Notes: a model not told the origin generated them from the letters alone. A stretch of DNA of 64,000 nucleotides from Lunatimonas salinarum (GCF_017811155.1 NZ_JACVCV010000008.1:62001-126000); one strand, 5' to 3'. Positions 41,562-51,755 are shown, counted from the first letter of the stretch. A program made the numbers and translations.

Positions 41562-42305
41562 ATGAAGGAAAAAATCGACAGGAATAACATCCCCCAACAC
41601 ATCGCGGTAATCATGGACGGAAACGGTCGCTGGGCTCAGAAAAAAGGAGCCATGCGGATTTTCGGACACCGCAACGCGATTTCTGCGGTGAGGGATGCAA
41701 TTGAAGGTTCTGCCGAATTGGGGGTGAAATACATCACCCTTTATGCGTTTTCTACCGAAAACTGGTCTCGACCTCAGGATGAGGTAAATGCCCTAATGGA
41801 AATATTGGTTCAGGCCATCGTGGATGAAGTTCCTACCATGATGAAAAACAACATACGCCTAGCCACGATAGGCGACATCAGTAGCCTGCCGGAAGGGTGT
41901 CAGTCGCACTTACAATGGGGTAAGGAGGAGACAAAAAACAATACCGGACTCACGGTAGTGCTTGCCCTCAGTTACAGCGGAAGATGGGAAATAGCCTCTG
42001 CCGTATCTGAGATTGTCAAAAAAATAGTCGCCGGAGACATAAAACAGGACGAAATCGATCAGCAAATGATAGCGGAACATCTAAATACCGCAGGCATACC
42101 TGATCCAGAATTATTGATAAGAACCAGTGGAGAACAGCGTATAAGTAATTTTATGCTGTGGCAGCTAGCCTATACCGAGTTGTATTTCACCGAGGTATTG
42201 TGGCCGGATTTCCGAAAAAACGACCTCCACGAAGCTATCCTAGCCTATCAGCAGCGGGAACGCCGCTTCGGTAAGACAGGAGCTCAGATTAAATCACAAA
42301 GTTGA
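41562..42305 (+). CDS. uppS: Undecaprenyl diphosphate synthase (isoprenyl transferase)
   Basis: 247 residues from ATG 41562, preceded by GGAGAA at suitable distance; an in-frame GTG at 41553 is less likely. The cis-prenyltransferase motifs are complete: HIAVIMDGNGRWAQKKG (catalytic Asp), YITLYAFSTENWSRP, VVLALSYSGRWEI, and PDPELLIRTSGEQRISNFMLWQLAYTELYF near the C-terminus. It makes the undecaprenyl carrier used for peptidoglycan and O-antigen assembly. The stop overlaps the bamA start by one base (TGATG), so the two are translationally coupled. Confidence 0.95.
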   Translation: MKEKIDRNNIPQHIAVIMDGNGRWAQKKGAMRIFGHRNAISAVRDAIEGSAELGVKYITLYAFSTENWSRPQDEVNALMEILVQAIVDEVPTMMKNNIRLATIGDISSLPEGCQSHLQWGKEETKNNTGLTVVLALSYSGRWEIASAVSEIVKKIVAGDIKQDEIDQQMIAEHLNTAGIPDPELLIRTSGEQRISNFMLWQLAYTELYFTEVLWPDFRKNDLHEAILAYQQRERRFGKTGAQIKSQS

Positions 42306-45019
42306 TGAAAAAATTAAGTGTAATCATTTGTTTATTGCTGTTGACCGTGGGCATGGCAGAGGCTCAGATTCGTCTGGGCCAGAGTAGATTTGCCATACAA
42401 CGGCCAACCAATATTTTAGACTTGGATTATTCCAAACCAAAGAAATTCCGGATAGCCGAAATTCAAGCGGTTGGATTGAGTACCTTGGATGAAACCGCCA
42501 TCATTTCTTTGGCAGGACTCCGCGTAGATGACGAAATCAGTGTACCGGGAGATGCGATATCCAGCGCGCTCAAAAAGCTTTGGGCGCAGGGCATCATCGG
42601 AGATGTAAAAATATTGGTCACCAAAATAGAAGGAGACGATATCCATCTGTTGTTAGAACTCACCGAAAGGCCCCGGTTTAGCCGGGTGGAGTTTACCGGC
42701 ATCAACAAAACACAAGAAGGTGAACTCAAAGACAAAGTTTCTATCAGGGGCCGAGTGGTACGTGACGATGTATTGAATAACTCGCAACGAAAAATCAAGG
42801 ACTATTTCGTAGATAAAGGCTACCTCAATACCGATGTGAAAGTGATACAGGAACGGGACACCACCCTCCCGAACAGTGTCAAACTCGTATTCAACGTGGA
42901 TAAGGGAAGCAAGGTCCGCATAAACGAAATCAAAATCCACGGCAACGACAACCTCCCCGACAACAAAATCAAGAAAAAACTCAAGGGTACCAAAGAACAC
43001 GCAAGGTTATACATTTTCAAAGACCTGATTTCCAGGATTACAAACACGACCCCTAAAACAGCCAAAGAAGCGATCGTCTACCGTAACCCGGTAGATCAGG
43101 ACGACATTCAAGCGTATATTAACAAGAACTTCAAACTTAACTTTTTCAACGGTTCCAAATTTGTCCGCAGCGATTACCGGGAGGATAAGGACAAAGTAAT
43201 CGCCTTCTACAATAGCAGAGGATATCGAGACGCTTCTATTGTGAGTGATTCCATTTACAAATACGACGCAGACCGTATCAACCTAGACCTCTTCGTCGAA
43301 GAGGGCAGGCAATATTATTACCGTAACATCACCTTTGCCGGCAATTACATCTACGACAGCGAACAGCTGCAGGCCAAGCTCGGAATCTTCAAAGGGGATA
43401 TTTACAACAAAGAGAAGCTGGACAAGCGCTTGAACTACGATCCACAGCGGGGCGATGACGTCAGTTCGCTTTACCAAGATGACGGGTACCTGTTTTTTAC
43501 CATAGACCCGGTAGAAGTAAACATCGCAGGAGACTCGATCGATATTGAACTTCGGATCTTTGAGGGTCCGCAGGTGACCGTAAATTCGGTCACCATTGAA
43601 GGAAACGAGCGAACCAGTGACCACGTGGTGATGCGTGAAATACGTATCCTTCCCGGGCAGAAATTTAACCGAAGTGCGTTAGTACGAACCATACGCGAGC
43701 TCTCTCAGATCGGCTATTTCAACCCGGAAAATATTGAGCCGGATATGCGCCCTAATTTTGAAGAAGCTACCGTGGACATCGTATTCAAACTGGAAGAGCG
43801 TCCCAATGACCAGATCGAGCTCTCAGGGGGATGGGGAGGCTTGTTCGGATTTGTAGGTACGGTGGGTTTGACCTTCAATAACTTCTCGATAAAGAACATC
43901 AGGGACTTCTCCAAGTGGCGGCCCCTGCCGGTAGGTGATGGGCAAAAACTATCGCTCCGCGTGCAGGCCAATGGGCAGAGTTTTCAAAACTACAGCATGT
44001 CGTTTACCGAACCATGGTTTGGCGGCAAAAAGCCCAATGCGCTTAGTATTGGATTTAACCACTCCGTGCAGCGGCAGATCGATCTTTGGAACCGCCAAAA
44101 CTTTGGCGCTGATATGGGTTCATTCAAAATCACCGGGGTAAATGTAGGCCTTGCCAAACGGGTAACTTGGCCCGATGACTACTTCCAGGTTAGCAACTCC
44201 CTGCAGTTCCAAGTGTATGAATTTGACCGATACGGAAACTTCTTCGGTCTTAGCTATAACACCGGTACTGCGCGAAGCGTCGCCCTCAATACCACCATCG
44301 CACGAAACAATATTGACAACCCAATCTATCCCCGATTTGGGTCAAACATCACGTTGAGCGGAACACTTACACCTCCTTATACTTCTATGAACCGAAGTAT
44401 CAACCGGGAATCGCCCGACGAGGTGAAATACCAATGGCTAGAGTACCATAAGTGGATGTTCGATGCCTCGCTTTATACGCCCCTATTTGGATCCAATAAG
44501 CTGGTGTTTAGCGCCAGAACGCACTTGGGATTTGTAGGTTCATACGGAGACCGAATCGGCATCATCCCACTCGAACGTTTCGTATTGGGAGGAGATGGCA
44601 TGAATATGATGAACTTTGCCCTAGGTCAAGAGATTATTGGTTTGCGTGGCTACGAAAACCAGTCCATCACCCCTGGTCGGGATTTCCGGGGACAGCCGAA
44701 TGCCCCTATCCCCTACGGAGGGGTGGTATATAACAAGCACGTGATGGAAGTTAGGTTCCTGGTATCTCCCAACCCATCCGCTACCATCTTCCTATTGGGA
44801 TTTGCTGAGGCCGGCAACAACTGGGGCAACTACGCCGAGTACAATCCCTACGACCTGAAGAAATCCGCAGGATTTGGTGCGAGGATCTTTATGCCGGCTT
44901 TCGGCCTGTTAGGTATAGACTGGGGATATGGGTTTGACGAGGTACCGTCGATCTCCAACCCCAATCCTGGACGAAGCGGTGGCATGTTCCACTTTACCAT
45001 CGGACAACAGTTCAGATAA
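42305..45019 (+). CDS. bamA: Outer membrane protein assembly factor BamA
   Basis: 904 residues. A signal peptide covers about 1-20. POTRA domains (about 35-460) show the recurring V..I.I.G....... pattern, for example KIHGNDNLPDNKI and TIEGNERTSDHVVMREIRI. The Omp85 barrel follows, with the conserved late strands RSVALNTTIARNNIDNPIYPRFG and FVLGGDGMNMM...GLRGYENQSITP. The third or fourth POTRA carries an insertion around 225-270. BamA inserts barrel proteins into the outer membrane. It is followed 2 bases later by two OmpH/Skp chaperones, a logical functional unit. Confidence 0.95.
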   Translation: MKKLSVIICLLLLTVGMAEAQIRLGQSRFAIQRPTNILDLDYSKPKKFRIAEIQAVGLSTLDETAIISLAGLRVDDEISVPGDAISSALKKLWAQGIIGDVKILVTKIEGDDIHLLLELTERPRFSRVEFTGINKTQEGELKDKVSIRGRVVRDDVLNNSQRKIKDYFVDKGYLNTDVKVIQERDTTLPNSVKLVFNVDKGSKVRINEIKIHGNDNLPDNKIKKKLKGTKEHARLYIFKDLISRITNTTPKTAKEAIVYRNPVDQDDIQAYINKNFKLNFFNGSKFVRSDYREDKDKVIAFYNSRGYRDASIVSDSIYKYDADRINLDLFVEEGRQYYYRNITFAGNYIYDSEQLQAKLGIFKGDIYNKEKLDKRLNYDPQRGDDVSSLYQDDGYLFFTIDPVEVNIAGDSIDIELRIFEGPQVTVNSVTIEGNERTSDHVVMREIRILPGQKFNRSALVRTIRELSQIGYFNPENIEPDMRPNFEEATVDIVFKLEERPNDQIELSGGWGGLFGFVGTVGLTFNNFSIKNIRDFSKWRPLPVGDGQKLSLRVQANGQSFQNYSMSFTEPWFGGKKPNALSIGFNHSVQRQIDLWNRQNFGADMGSFKITGVNVGLAKRVTWPDDYFQVSNSLQFQVYEFDRYGNFFGLSYNTGTARSVALNTTIARNNIDNPIYPRFGSNITLSGTLTPPYTSMNRSINRESPDEVKYQWLEYHKWMFDASLYTPLFGSNKLVFSARTHLGFVGSYGDRIGIIPLERFVLGGDGMNMMNFALGQEIIGLRGYENQSITPGRDFRGQPNAPIPYGGVVYNKHVMEVRFLVSPNPSATIFLLGFAEAGNNWGNYAEYNPYDLKKSAGFGARIFMPAFGLLGIDWGYGFDEVPSISNPNPGRSGGMFHFTIGQQFR

Positions 45020-45021
45020 TT

Positions 45022-45546
45022 ATGGAAAAGTGCCTAAAATTAGTACTTTTGCTGTCTCTTTTGCCGATGATCGGTATGGGGCAGAAGATAGGCTATGTGG
45101 ATACCGAATACATACTCAACAAACACCCGGATTACAAAAAAGTGCAGGAAGAGGTGGAGGCCCTAGGGTCTGAATGGAAAAAAGAGGCACAAAAATTGGA
45201 CACTGAAATAAGCGAACTCTATAACGCACTAAAGGCAGAAGAAGTCCTGCTGACGGAAGAAATGTATGAGGAGCGAATGACCGTGATCAAAGAAAAAGAA
45301 CGGGAGGCAGTCGCCTTCAAAAACCGTGTTTTTGGCGTAAATGGGCAGTTTTATCAGAAACAATCCGAACTGATGCAGCCCCTTCAATCGAAGATCTACG
45401 ATGCCATAGACCGGGTTTCGAAGCGAAATGCACTGGCAATTCTCTTTGATAAGGCCTCCGGACCCAGCGCCATCATATACACGGATCCACGGCACGATTA
45501 TTCCGATTTTGTGTTGGAAGAGTTAGGTTTAGATGAAAACAATTAA
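45022..45546 (+). CDS. OmpH/Skp-family periplasmic chaperone, first copy
   Basis: 174 residues with a signal segment (about 1-18, LVLLLSLLPMIGMGQ) and a central long helical coiled coil (about 35-120, heavy in E and K) flanked by short beta elements (KIGYVDTEYILNKHPDYK, ALAILFDKASGPSAIIYTDPRHDYSD). This is the Skp/OmpH fold, a trimeric jellyfish-like chaperone that escorts unfolded outer membrane proteins to BamA. It begins 2 bases after bamA. A paralogue follows 21 bases later. Confidence 0.9.
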   Translation: MEKCLKLVLLLSLLPMIGMGQKIGYVDTEYILNKHPDYKKVQEEVEALGSEWKKEAQKLDTEISELYNALKAEEVLLTEEMYEERMTVIKEKEREAVAFKNRVFGVNGQFYQKQSELMQPLQSKIYDAIDRVSKRNALAILFDKASGPSAIIYTDPRHDYSDFVLEELGLDENN

Positions 45547-45567
45547 AATTTAATAAAAATTAACACT

Positions 45568-46107
45568 ATGAAAGCGAAAATCATCCTATCGGCAATTGCA
45601 GTGCTTTGCTTTGGATTTGTAGCCTCTGCACAAGGGGTAAAGATTGGTTATACCAACGTGGAGTACATCATGAGCCTGATGCCAGAGATGCAGCAGATCG
45701 ATGCGGATATTACCGACTACGGGGCCCAACTGGATCAGCAAATACAAACTAAAACGCGGGACTTTCAGCAGCAAGTACAGTCTTACCAGCAGTCTATGAA
45801 TACCATGACTGAACAAGCTAGAGGTGAAAAGGAGCAGGAACTGACAAAAATGCAGCAGGATATCCAAAAATTTCAGCAGGACGTGCAAACCTCCTATCAG
45901 CGCAAGCTGCAGGAATTGCTTGAGCCAGTTCAGACCAAGGTCTACAACGCCATCAATGCGGTAGCTGCAGAAAACAACTACACCCATATCTTGGCTGACT
46001 CTGCTGGGCAGGCTCCCATCCTACTTTACACCAAAGACGATGATCCCTTTACCGATCTTGTACTGGCGAAATTAGGGGTAACCCCACCTGCTAATCCTGC
46101 AAATTAA
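45568..46107 (+). CDS. OmpH/Skp-family periplasmic chaperone, second copy
   Basis: 179 residues with signal peptide (1-21, ILSAIAVLCFGFVASAQ). The first beta element KIGYTNVEYIMSLMPEM parallels the first copy. The coiled coil (about 45-125) is unusually glutamine-rich (for example TRDFQQQVQSYQQSMNTM), and the C-terminal element NNYTHILADSAGQAPILLY closes the fold. Tandem OmpH copies behind bamA are usual in Bacteroidota. A strong terminator follows, so this is the end of the operon. Confidence 0.92.
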   Translation: MKAKIILSAIAVLCFGFVASAQGVKIGYTNVEYIMSLMPEMQQIDADITDYGAQLDQQIQTKTRDFQQQVQSYQQSMNTMTEQARGEKEQELTKMQQDIQKFQQDVQTSYQRKLQELLEPVQTKVYNAINAVAAENNYTHILADSAGQAPILLYTKDDDPFTDLVLAKLGVTPPANPAN

Positions 46108-46126
46108 TTGGATAACGAAAAATATC

Positions 46127-46158
46127 AAGCCCACTCCCTATTCGGTGTGGGCTTTTTT
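46127..46158 (+). terminator. Terminator of the bamA-ompH operon
   Basis: AAGCCCAC (46127-46134) pairs perfectly with GTGGGCTT (46147-46154) around a 12-base loop and ends in a run of seven T. Confidence 0.88.
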
Positions 46159-46210
46159 TATATTTAAGGGCGTATAACCCGATTCCTGTTTAACCCATAC
46201 CCAAAAACCG

Positions 46211-46585
46211 ATGAGTATTTCCTTTCTGCTTTGGATCGCACTAACCTTACTACCACAAGGCGTATTGTATGACATGGAAGCCACGGAAGTCGTTGTCAAA
46301 ACCACCGATGCCGGCGAGCGTTACTTTTCGTATCTCATTACCAATGTGGGCAGTGACACTGCCCCTGCCGGCAGTTACGAGGTATTCCTTTCAGTTAATG
46401 GGCGCGTGATCAGCTTAGACACCAAAACATCGGCCTTAGAGCCAGGCAAGTCGCTCCTATATACCTCAGAGACGAAATTCATCCCAAACAGCAACAAAAC
46501 CAAACCATTGAAATACAAGCTGAAAATTCAATCCAAAGATGCCCGCAAAGCCAACAATCAGCGTCAAGGAGAAATTGCCTGGTAG
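46211..46585 (+). CDS. Hypothetical secreted protein with CARDB-like beta fold
   Basis: 124 residues. The N-terminal 17 residues (ISFLLWIALTLLPQGVL) look like a signal peptide or anchor. The rest has the alternating pattern of a short beta-sandwich: YFSYLITNVGSDTAPAGSYEVFLSVNGRVI, then SALEPGKSLLYTSETKF, and KPLKYKLKIQSKD. That order (partner strand, spacing, 'payload') is typical of CARDB or similar adhesion-like modules in exported proteins. I cannot name a function. It is monocistronic, between the bamA operon terminator and a convergent histidine kinase. Confidence 0.6.
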   Translation: MSISFLLWIALTLLPQGVLYDMEATEVVVKTTDAGERYFSYLITNVGSDTAPAGSYEVFLSVNGRVISLDTKTSALEPGKSLLYTSETKFIPNSNKTKPLKYKLKIQSKDARKANNQRQGEIAW

Positions 46586-46639
46586 TGGTTGGAACATTAA
46601 CTGGCATGCAACCAAAAAATTCGGGGAAATCCAAGCCAC

Positions 46640-49339
46640 TTATTCCCTTAAAGGCAAACTGACCTGAAAGGTAGTCCCCTTGCCTACCTCACTGTAGACT
46701 GCCACACTACCTCCCATCGATTCGATCTGACTTTTCGTTAAAAATAAACCGACTCCGCGGGAATCCTGATGCCGGTGAAAGGTTTTGTACATGCCAAACA
46801 AATCGGTTCCATATTTTTTTAGGTCTATACCCAACCCGTTATCTTCAAAATACAAGTGAACACGGTCCTGGTCTACATCCGAATAAATACGTAGGTAACT
46901 ATCCCTATCCACGGCCTTGTATTTTATGGCGTTGGTAACAAAATTCAGGATAATACTCTGCATATACGCAGGTATGACCGGAACCGTTAAGGAACTTGAG
47001 ACCGCGTTTTCAACTGAGACACATTCCTTAGCTATCAGCGCGCTAAGGCTATCCAGCGTTTTTTGAACCAAAGGTCGGATGGGCTGATCTACTTTGACAC
47101 TTACGTCTAAGTTGACCTGTATGATTTCTGTGAGATCCTGTATGGTTTGCTTAAGATTATTGACCCCTGCTTCAATCATGGAAACCACTTCGTTTTCAAA
47201 ATACTCGGGATTTATAGACTTCAACAAGTCAATCAGGCCGGTCAGCCCTCCACTATGGGAACGAAGGTTATGGGAAACGATAAACGAAAAATTCCTCAAT
47301 CGCTCGTTTTGTTCCTTGGCCAGCTCGTGCAACTCCTTTACTTTTGACTCGGTCTGTTTCTTTAGGGATATATCCTCGGTAAATGACCAAATCAACTTTC
47401 TACCTTTCAAGTCTCTAATCATCACCCCCTGAAGAAGCACCGGATACCGGGAACCGTCCTTTCTGAAATACGCCTTTTCAAACGGTGCATAGCGGCCATC
47501 CACTTTCATTCTTTGTATCACCTCTCGCTCCATCGGAAGGTACTCCTCTGGAGTAAGGTCAAAATTGGTCAGCTGCAAAAATTCTTCCTTCGTGTAGCCG
47601 GTGGGTTCCAGCATTTTTCGGTTCACATCCACAAAACGACCCGTGTAGTAGTCTATTAACGAAATGCCAATGGGTGACAACTCATACAAAGCATTCAATA
47701 TGTTTTGCTGGTATTTCGCTTCCTCCTCCTTCCGCTTCCGCTCGGTTATATTTTGATTGGTTCCATAAAACTTTAGCGCACGTCCGGATTCCGTCCATTC
47801 GATCACCTTACCCCGTACATTTACCCACACCAGGTGCCCTAGCTTGTGCACAAGCGGAAGCTCCAGTTGAAAGAAAGCACGTTCTTTTTTCAAACAGGAA
47901 ATCAGGTGCTTCTTTGCCTCATTGAATGAACCCCTATCGATGATTTCCTCCCATTTCCGTGCTGAAAAAGGACGCAATTCATCTACCGTATAACCAAGCA
48001 TTTCTGCATACTGATCGTTGATTAATACCTCTTCTGTATCAATATTCCACTCAAAGGTACCCGCAGAAGTACTTTCTATTAGGGCTTTATAGCGGTTTCT
48101 CGTGTCAACTATATCCTGTATAGGTCTTCCTTCCGGAATAATGAAAATCACGTTGCCGGAAGCGTCTTTGATAGGCTTCAAACTAAAAAGTATAGTCACA
48201 GGTGTCTGCATTCGTGCCCACACCGAAACTTCGTAAGTTACTTCAACGCCTGTCAGGGCCTTTTTAAAGTGCTGCTTAAGCTCCTGCTGGGTCGTCTCGG
48301 AAATCTGCCACCAGTAACAATCCCAAAAATACTTACCAATCACATCCTCTCTTTCTATTCCCGCCGCATGTAATGACGTATCGTTGGAGTCAAGCAAGAT
48401 CCCATCTGTATTTAGCATACCGATAAAGGAAAAACTTGAATTGAATATTCCCTTGTACTTCCACTCCTGTTCCTTGATCTCGGATATATCCTGAAAAGCA
48501 CCAAGCAAGGTTCCATTTACACGCTTACCGGTAGCCCGCACCCATTTCACCTTTCCGCTGGCTGCGATAAGCCTACAGGTCACATCAAAGGGTTCATAGG
48601 CCTCTATACAGGAAGTGATGCAACGCTCAATAAGGGGCCTATCATCCGGATGATAAAAATCCACGCCGTTGACCTGATTATGGTCAAATCCGATCGGCAC
48701 TTCATGAATTCTATAAACTTCCTCCGTCCATTCAGTTTTTCCGGTAGTAATATCCAACTCCCAGACGCCAAGCTTATTGATCTGCTGACCCTCCCTAAAA
48801 ATCCGAAGTGTATCGAGCAGCTTTTTCTCCCGGATGGCGTATGCTGATATTTGCCTATGCCGCTCAAAGCTTTCGATCAACTGTCCGGCCAAGTCTTCCA
48901 AATCCCGAATTTGAGCGTCCCGCAGTATTTGCGGTTTTGGGGCCGTCACGGAAAGCGAACCTATCGTCACACCTGCCTCAGATAGAAGCGGAACTCCTAC
49001 AAAAAACCCTATTTGTTGGAGAATTGCAGGTTCCAAGCCACCAACTTGCCGGAGATGCATGAAACCATCCGGTATTGCCACCGTGGAGTTGGAACTGCCT
49101 AATAAGGATAAAACCAGATTGCGGTACTCAGACAGCAGTAATCCTTCCATACCAAAAGCCGAAAACACCTCTTGGTTGCCGTCAATTTCCACAAGTAAAA
49201 TAGACGACGTTGATTGACAAATCCGTGCAGCCATCTTCGTAAAAAAATCATATTGCTGGTTTTTCGCTTTACCAGGTAGATCGGTCGTTCCCACGCCCAC
49301 ACCGCCATTTCTGCTAGACCGCACGCCGTCATTCTTCAT
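46640..49339 (-). CDS. GAF/multi-PAS sensor histidine kinase (orphan)
   Basis: 899 residues without a clear membrane segment. In order: a GAF-like domain (about 30-175), a PAS_3-type domain (about 185-295, LGVWELDITTGKTEW), and three more PAS domains (about 297-400, 410-535 and 545-660, with FEWNIDTEEVLINDQYAEMLGY and GISLIDYYTGRFVDVN). The kinase part has the phospho-acceptor in FSFIVSHNLRSHSGG (His near 690). The ATPase domain follows with NFVTNAIKYKA (N box), LYFEDNGLGIDL (G1) and GVGLFLTKSQIESMGGS (G2). It probably integrates several small-molecule or redox cues in the cytoplasm. No response regulator gene is adjacent. Confidence 0.88.
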   Translation of the reverse strand: MKNDGVRSSRNGGVGVGTTDLPGKAKNQQYDFFTKMAARICQSTSSILLVEIDGNQEVFSAFGMEGLLLSEYRNLVLSLLGSSNSTVAIPDGFMHLRQVGGLEPAILQQIGFFVGVPLLSEAGVTIGSLSVTAPKPQILRDAQIRDLEDLAGQLIESFERHRQISAYAIREKKLLDTLRIFREGQQINKLGVWELDITTGKTEWTEEVYRIHEVPIGFDHNQVNGVDFYHPDDRPLIERCITSCIEAYEPFDVTCRLIAASGKVKWVRATGKRVNGTLLGAFQDISEIKEQEWKYKGIFNSSFSFIGMLNTDGILLDSNDTSLHAAGIEREDVIGKYFWDCYWWQISETTQQELKQHFKKALTGVEVTYEVSVWARMQTPVTILFSLKPIKDASGNVIFIIPEGRPIQDIVDTRNRYKALIESTSAGTFEWNIDTEEVLINDQYAEMLGYTVDELRPFSARKWEEIIDRGSFNEAKKHLISCLKKERAFFQLELPLVHKLGHLVWVNVRGKVIEWTESGRALKFYGTNQNITERKRKEEEAKYQQNILNALYELSPIGISLIDYYTGRFVDVNRKMLEPTGYTKEEFLQLTNFDLTPEEYLPMEREVIQRMKVDGRYAPFEKAYFRKDGSRYPVLLQGVMIRDLKGRKLIWSFTEDISLKKQTESKVKELHELAKEQNERLRNFSFIVSHNLRSHSGGLTGLIDLLKSINPEYFENEVVSMIEAGVNNLKQTIQDLTEIIQVNLDVSVKVDQPIRPLVQKTLDSLSALIAKECVSVENAVSSSLTVPVIPAYMQSIILNFVTNAIKYKAVDRDSYLRIYSDVDQDRVHLYFEDNGLGIDLKKYGTDLFGMYKTFHRHQDSRGVGLFLTKSQIESMGGSVAVYSEVGKGTTFQVSLPLRE

Positions 49340-49529
49340 CCGTCAAAATTCCAAATAATTACCTTTCCAGTTGAAAATAAAAAAGAAAGGTACAAAAAAA
49401 CAAGAATAGCTTAGTTATTTATCACAATAATTCTCCATCCATCTTTCCATGCGACCATACCGTTAAAATGTAACCACATTGCGCACCAGATTACGTACGT
49501 CCCTGGCCTAAACCATTCCATCGCCCGAA

Positions 49530-50585
49530 TTACCGGTAAAACTCCTGGTTTTCTTTGGTTACAATATCGATGGGCATATAATAAACCGGTTCCACTGGCA
49601 AGTCAAGGCTCAAATGGTGGTATAAATTCATCAACCCCTTGTATCCCTGATCCTCAGGCTTATGGCAAATCAGGAAATCAATTACTCCCTTGCGCAGATA
49701 CTCCTGATTCTGAAAAACAAAATCATATCCCACCAAGTGAATATGGGTAATCCCCTCATCCTCCAAAAACTTTGCGGCGGAAAAAACCCTTGAATTTGTC
49801 ACAAAAATAGCCTCTATATCCGGATAGAGTAGCATGGCCCGCTTTAGGGAAATCGCCACCGACTCATGATCTGACTGCTCGACGTGCAGTCGGATCAGTT
49901 CATAGGGAGCCTCGCTTTGTTCAAAATAAGACCGAAAACCCTCTTCGATCTGCACGTAATTGTAGCTATCCGGTTGTTTCGTGATGTGTACCAATAAGGC
50001 CTTACGGGATTCTCCCAATCCGAAATCACATAAGCGGGCGCCTAAGAAACCGCTTTGCCGCAGCGGCGGACCAATATAGGATAGGCTGGGCTGGTTTTCG
50101 ATATTGCTATCGATAAATACAAAAGGTATCGCATTTTCCCGGCAATATGCCAAAAATGGCAAGGCCTCTTCTACGAAGGAAGGCGCGATTAACACGCCAT
50201 CGTAATTTCCTGCCTGAATCCTTTCCACCCCATGCTGAAACGTACTTTTATCTTGAAGATCAAACAGGTAGGTATCTACGGTCACTCCGTACTGCTTGAT
50301 TTCTCCCTGGGCCCGCTCGATGCCTTTTAATGGTGCATCCCAAAAATCCGTGCGCTCGGACCGCTTTGGAATGATCACCGCTATTTGAAATACCTTACCC
50401 GAAGCCAGCCTACTGGCCAAGATATTGGGCCGGTAGTTCAGCTCTTTGATAATAGCTTCAATCCTTTTTTTTGTTTTGGGAGACACTCCGCTGCGGTTGT
50501 GCAATACGCGATCTACCGTAGCAATGGAAACGTTTGCCCTACGGGCGATTTCCTTGACGCCGGAAAGATTTCTTTTTTTGCTCAT
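49530..50585 (-). CDS. LacI-family transcriptional regulator
   Basis: 351 residues from ATG 50585, immediately upstream of the helix-turn-helix; the longer frame to 50669 is non-coding. The DNA-binding domain is GVKEIARRANVSIATVDRVLHNRSGVS (about 6-32), followed by the hinge RPNILASRLASGK. A periplasmic-binding-protein-like effector domain starts around 60 (QIAVIIPKRSERTDFW) and includes NYDGVLIAPSFVEEALPFL. LacI-type regulators in Bacteroidota control local sugar catabolic genes. Here it directly follows the DHDPS-family gene and is the last gene of the operon, so it is probably the local repressor. Confidence 0.88.
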   Translation of the reverse strand: MSKKRNLSGVKEIARRANVSIATVDRVLHNRSGVSPKTKKRIEAIIKELNYRPNILASRLASGKVFQIAVIIPKRSERTDFWDAPLKGIERAQGEIKQYGVTVDTYLFDLQDKSTFQHGVERIQAGNYDGVLIAPSFVEEALPFLAYCRENAIPFVFIDSNIENQPSLSYIGPPLRQSGFLGARLCDFGLGESRKALLVHITKQPDSYNYVQIEEGFRSYFEQSEAPYELIRLHVEQSDHESVAISLKRAMLLYPDIEAIFVTNSRVFSAAKFLEDEGITHIHLVGYDFVFQNQEYLRKGVIDFLICHKPEDQGYKGLMNLYHHLSLDLPVEPVYYMPIDIVTKENQEFYR

Positions 50586-50690
50586 CTTTTGAAAATGGGG
50601 TTTTCGGTCATTACAAGGCGCAGCTTGTTGGCAAACTGCTCCCATCCTATGGCCCAAAGGACGCCTCAATCAGTGCGCCTTTCCTTGGAT

Positions 50691-51755
50691 TTATTCTGCG
50701 AGGAATTTCTCCAAGTACTGCCGCACAAAGTCATCGTCGCTCAGATGGGGGTAGTCTCGGCAAACCCGATCGATTTCTTCCATTTGGCCCGGCGACAATT
50801 CTTCGGAGGGATTCAGGCACCAACGGCCTTCCAACAGCCCCTGCCGACGGAGAATTTCGTGAATTCCGGGAATGCAACCGTGAAATTGATGGTGTGGATC
50901 GAAGATCGCTGCATTGACGTCGGTTACCTGTACACCCAGCGTAAGCAGTTCCGAAACACTGGGTGAACCGACCAGTTTACACCGTTTGATATCTTCCAAT
51001 AGCTCCACGGCCTTTTGGGTCCAAACCGCCCAATGGCCAAGTAGTCCTCCCACAATTTGCTTTTCCCGGTAACGGCCATTTACCCATAGGCGGTAGGTCG
51101 TTAACAGGTCGGCGACAATATTGTCATCGTTGCCGGTATACAAGGCGATGTCTTCGAACCTGTCAGCGCTAAGCACGGCCCTAATGACATCGAGTGACTG
51201 ATACCGGTTGAAGGGGGCCATCTTTATGGCATGCACATTGGGAATATCTGCAAAGTCCCTCCAAAATGAATGGCTCAACAGCCTACCTCCGGCCGAAGGC
51301 TGAAGATAAAATCCAAATAGCGGAATATATTCAGCAACCCTCTCCGCTCGCTTGATCAGATCCGATTCAGACCAGTGCCCAAGCCCCCCGGCGCTCAAAA
51401 GACCCAAGTCGTATCCTAGGCTGGCAGCCAATTGGGCTTCTGCTATCGCCTGATCTGTGGGGCCTACGATTCCAGCTACTTTCACAAAGGGCCTGCTGAG
51501 CTGTGCCGCATGAATTTCTTCCATGGCAATGCGCAGAACCGGCTCCAACAGCCCGATCTTTTTGTCCCTGATTTCAAATTGGGTGGAATGTACCCCCACC
51601 GCTACACCTCCAGCTCCGCTAGCAATGTAGTAGCGAGTGAGCCCTCGCTGCCTTCGCTCATCCAATTTTCGGCCGGCATCCAATGCCAGAGGATGTGCCG
51701 GGATAGCCAACCCATCATGCAGGGCCAACTTTATTTCTTTATCTAGTAAATTCAT
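50691..51755 (-). CDS. Dihydrodipicolinate synthase-family aldolase/dehydratase
   Basis: 354 residues from ATG 51755 (MNLLDKEIKLALHDGL); the longer frame to 51791 overlaps the spacer. The TIM-barrel signatures are present: the SGAGGVAVGVHSTQFE phosphate-binding-like loop, GFYLQPSAGGRLL with the catalytic Tyr, and the Schiff-base Lys in VHAIKMAPFN. The family acts on keto acids (4-hydroxy-2-oxo acids and related), and LacI/epimerase neighbours suggest a sugar acid or acylamino sugar route rather than lysine synthesis. It is 62 bases downstream of the epimerase gene and 105 bases upstream of the regulator. The substrate is unknown. Confidence 0.85.
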   Translation of the reverse strand: MNLLDKEIKLALHDGLAIPAHPLALDAGRKLDERRQRGLTRYYIASGAGGVAVGVHSTQFEIRDKKIGLLEPVLRIAMEEIHAAQLSRPFVKVAGIVGPTDQAIAEAQLAASLGYDLGLLSAGGLGHWSESDLIKRAERVAEYIPLFGFYLQPSAGGRLLSHSFWRDFADIPNVHAIKMAPFNRYQSLDVIRAVLSADRFEDIALYTGNDDNIVADLLTTYRLWVNGRYREKQIVGGLLGHWAVWTQKAVELLEDIKRCKLVGSPSVSELLTLGVQVTDVNAAIFDPHHQFHGCIPGIHEILRRQGLLEGRWCLNPSEELSPGQMEEIDRVCRDYPHLSDDDFVRQYLEKFLAE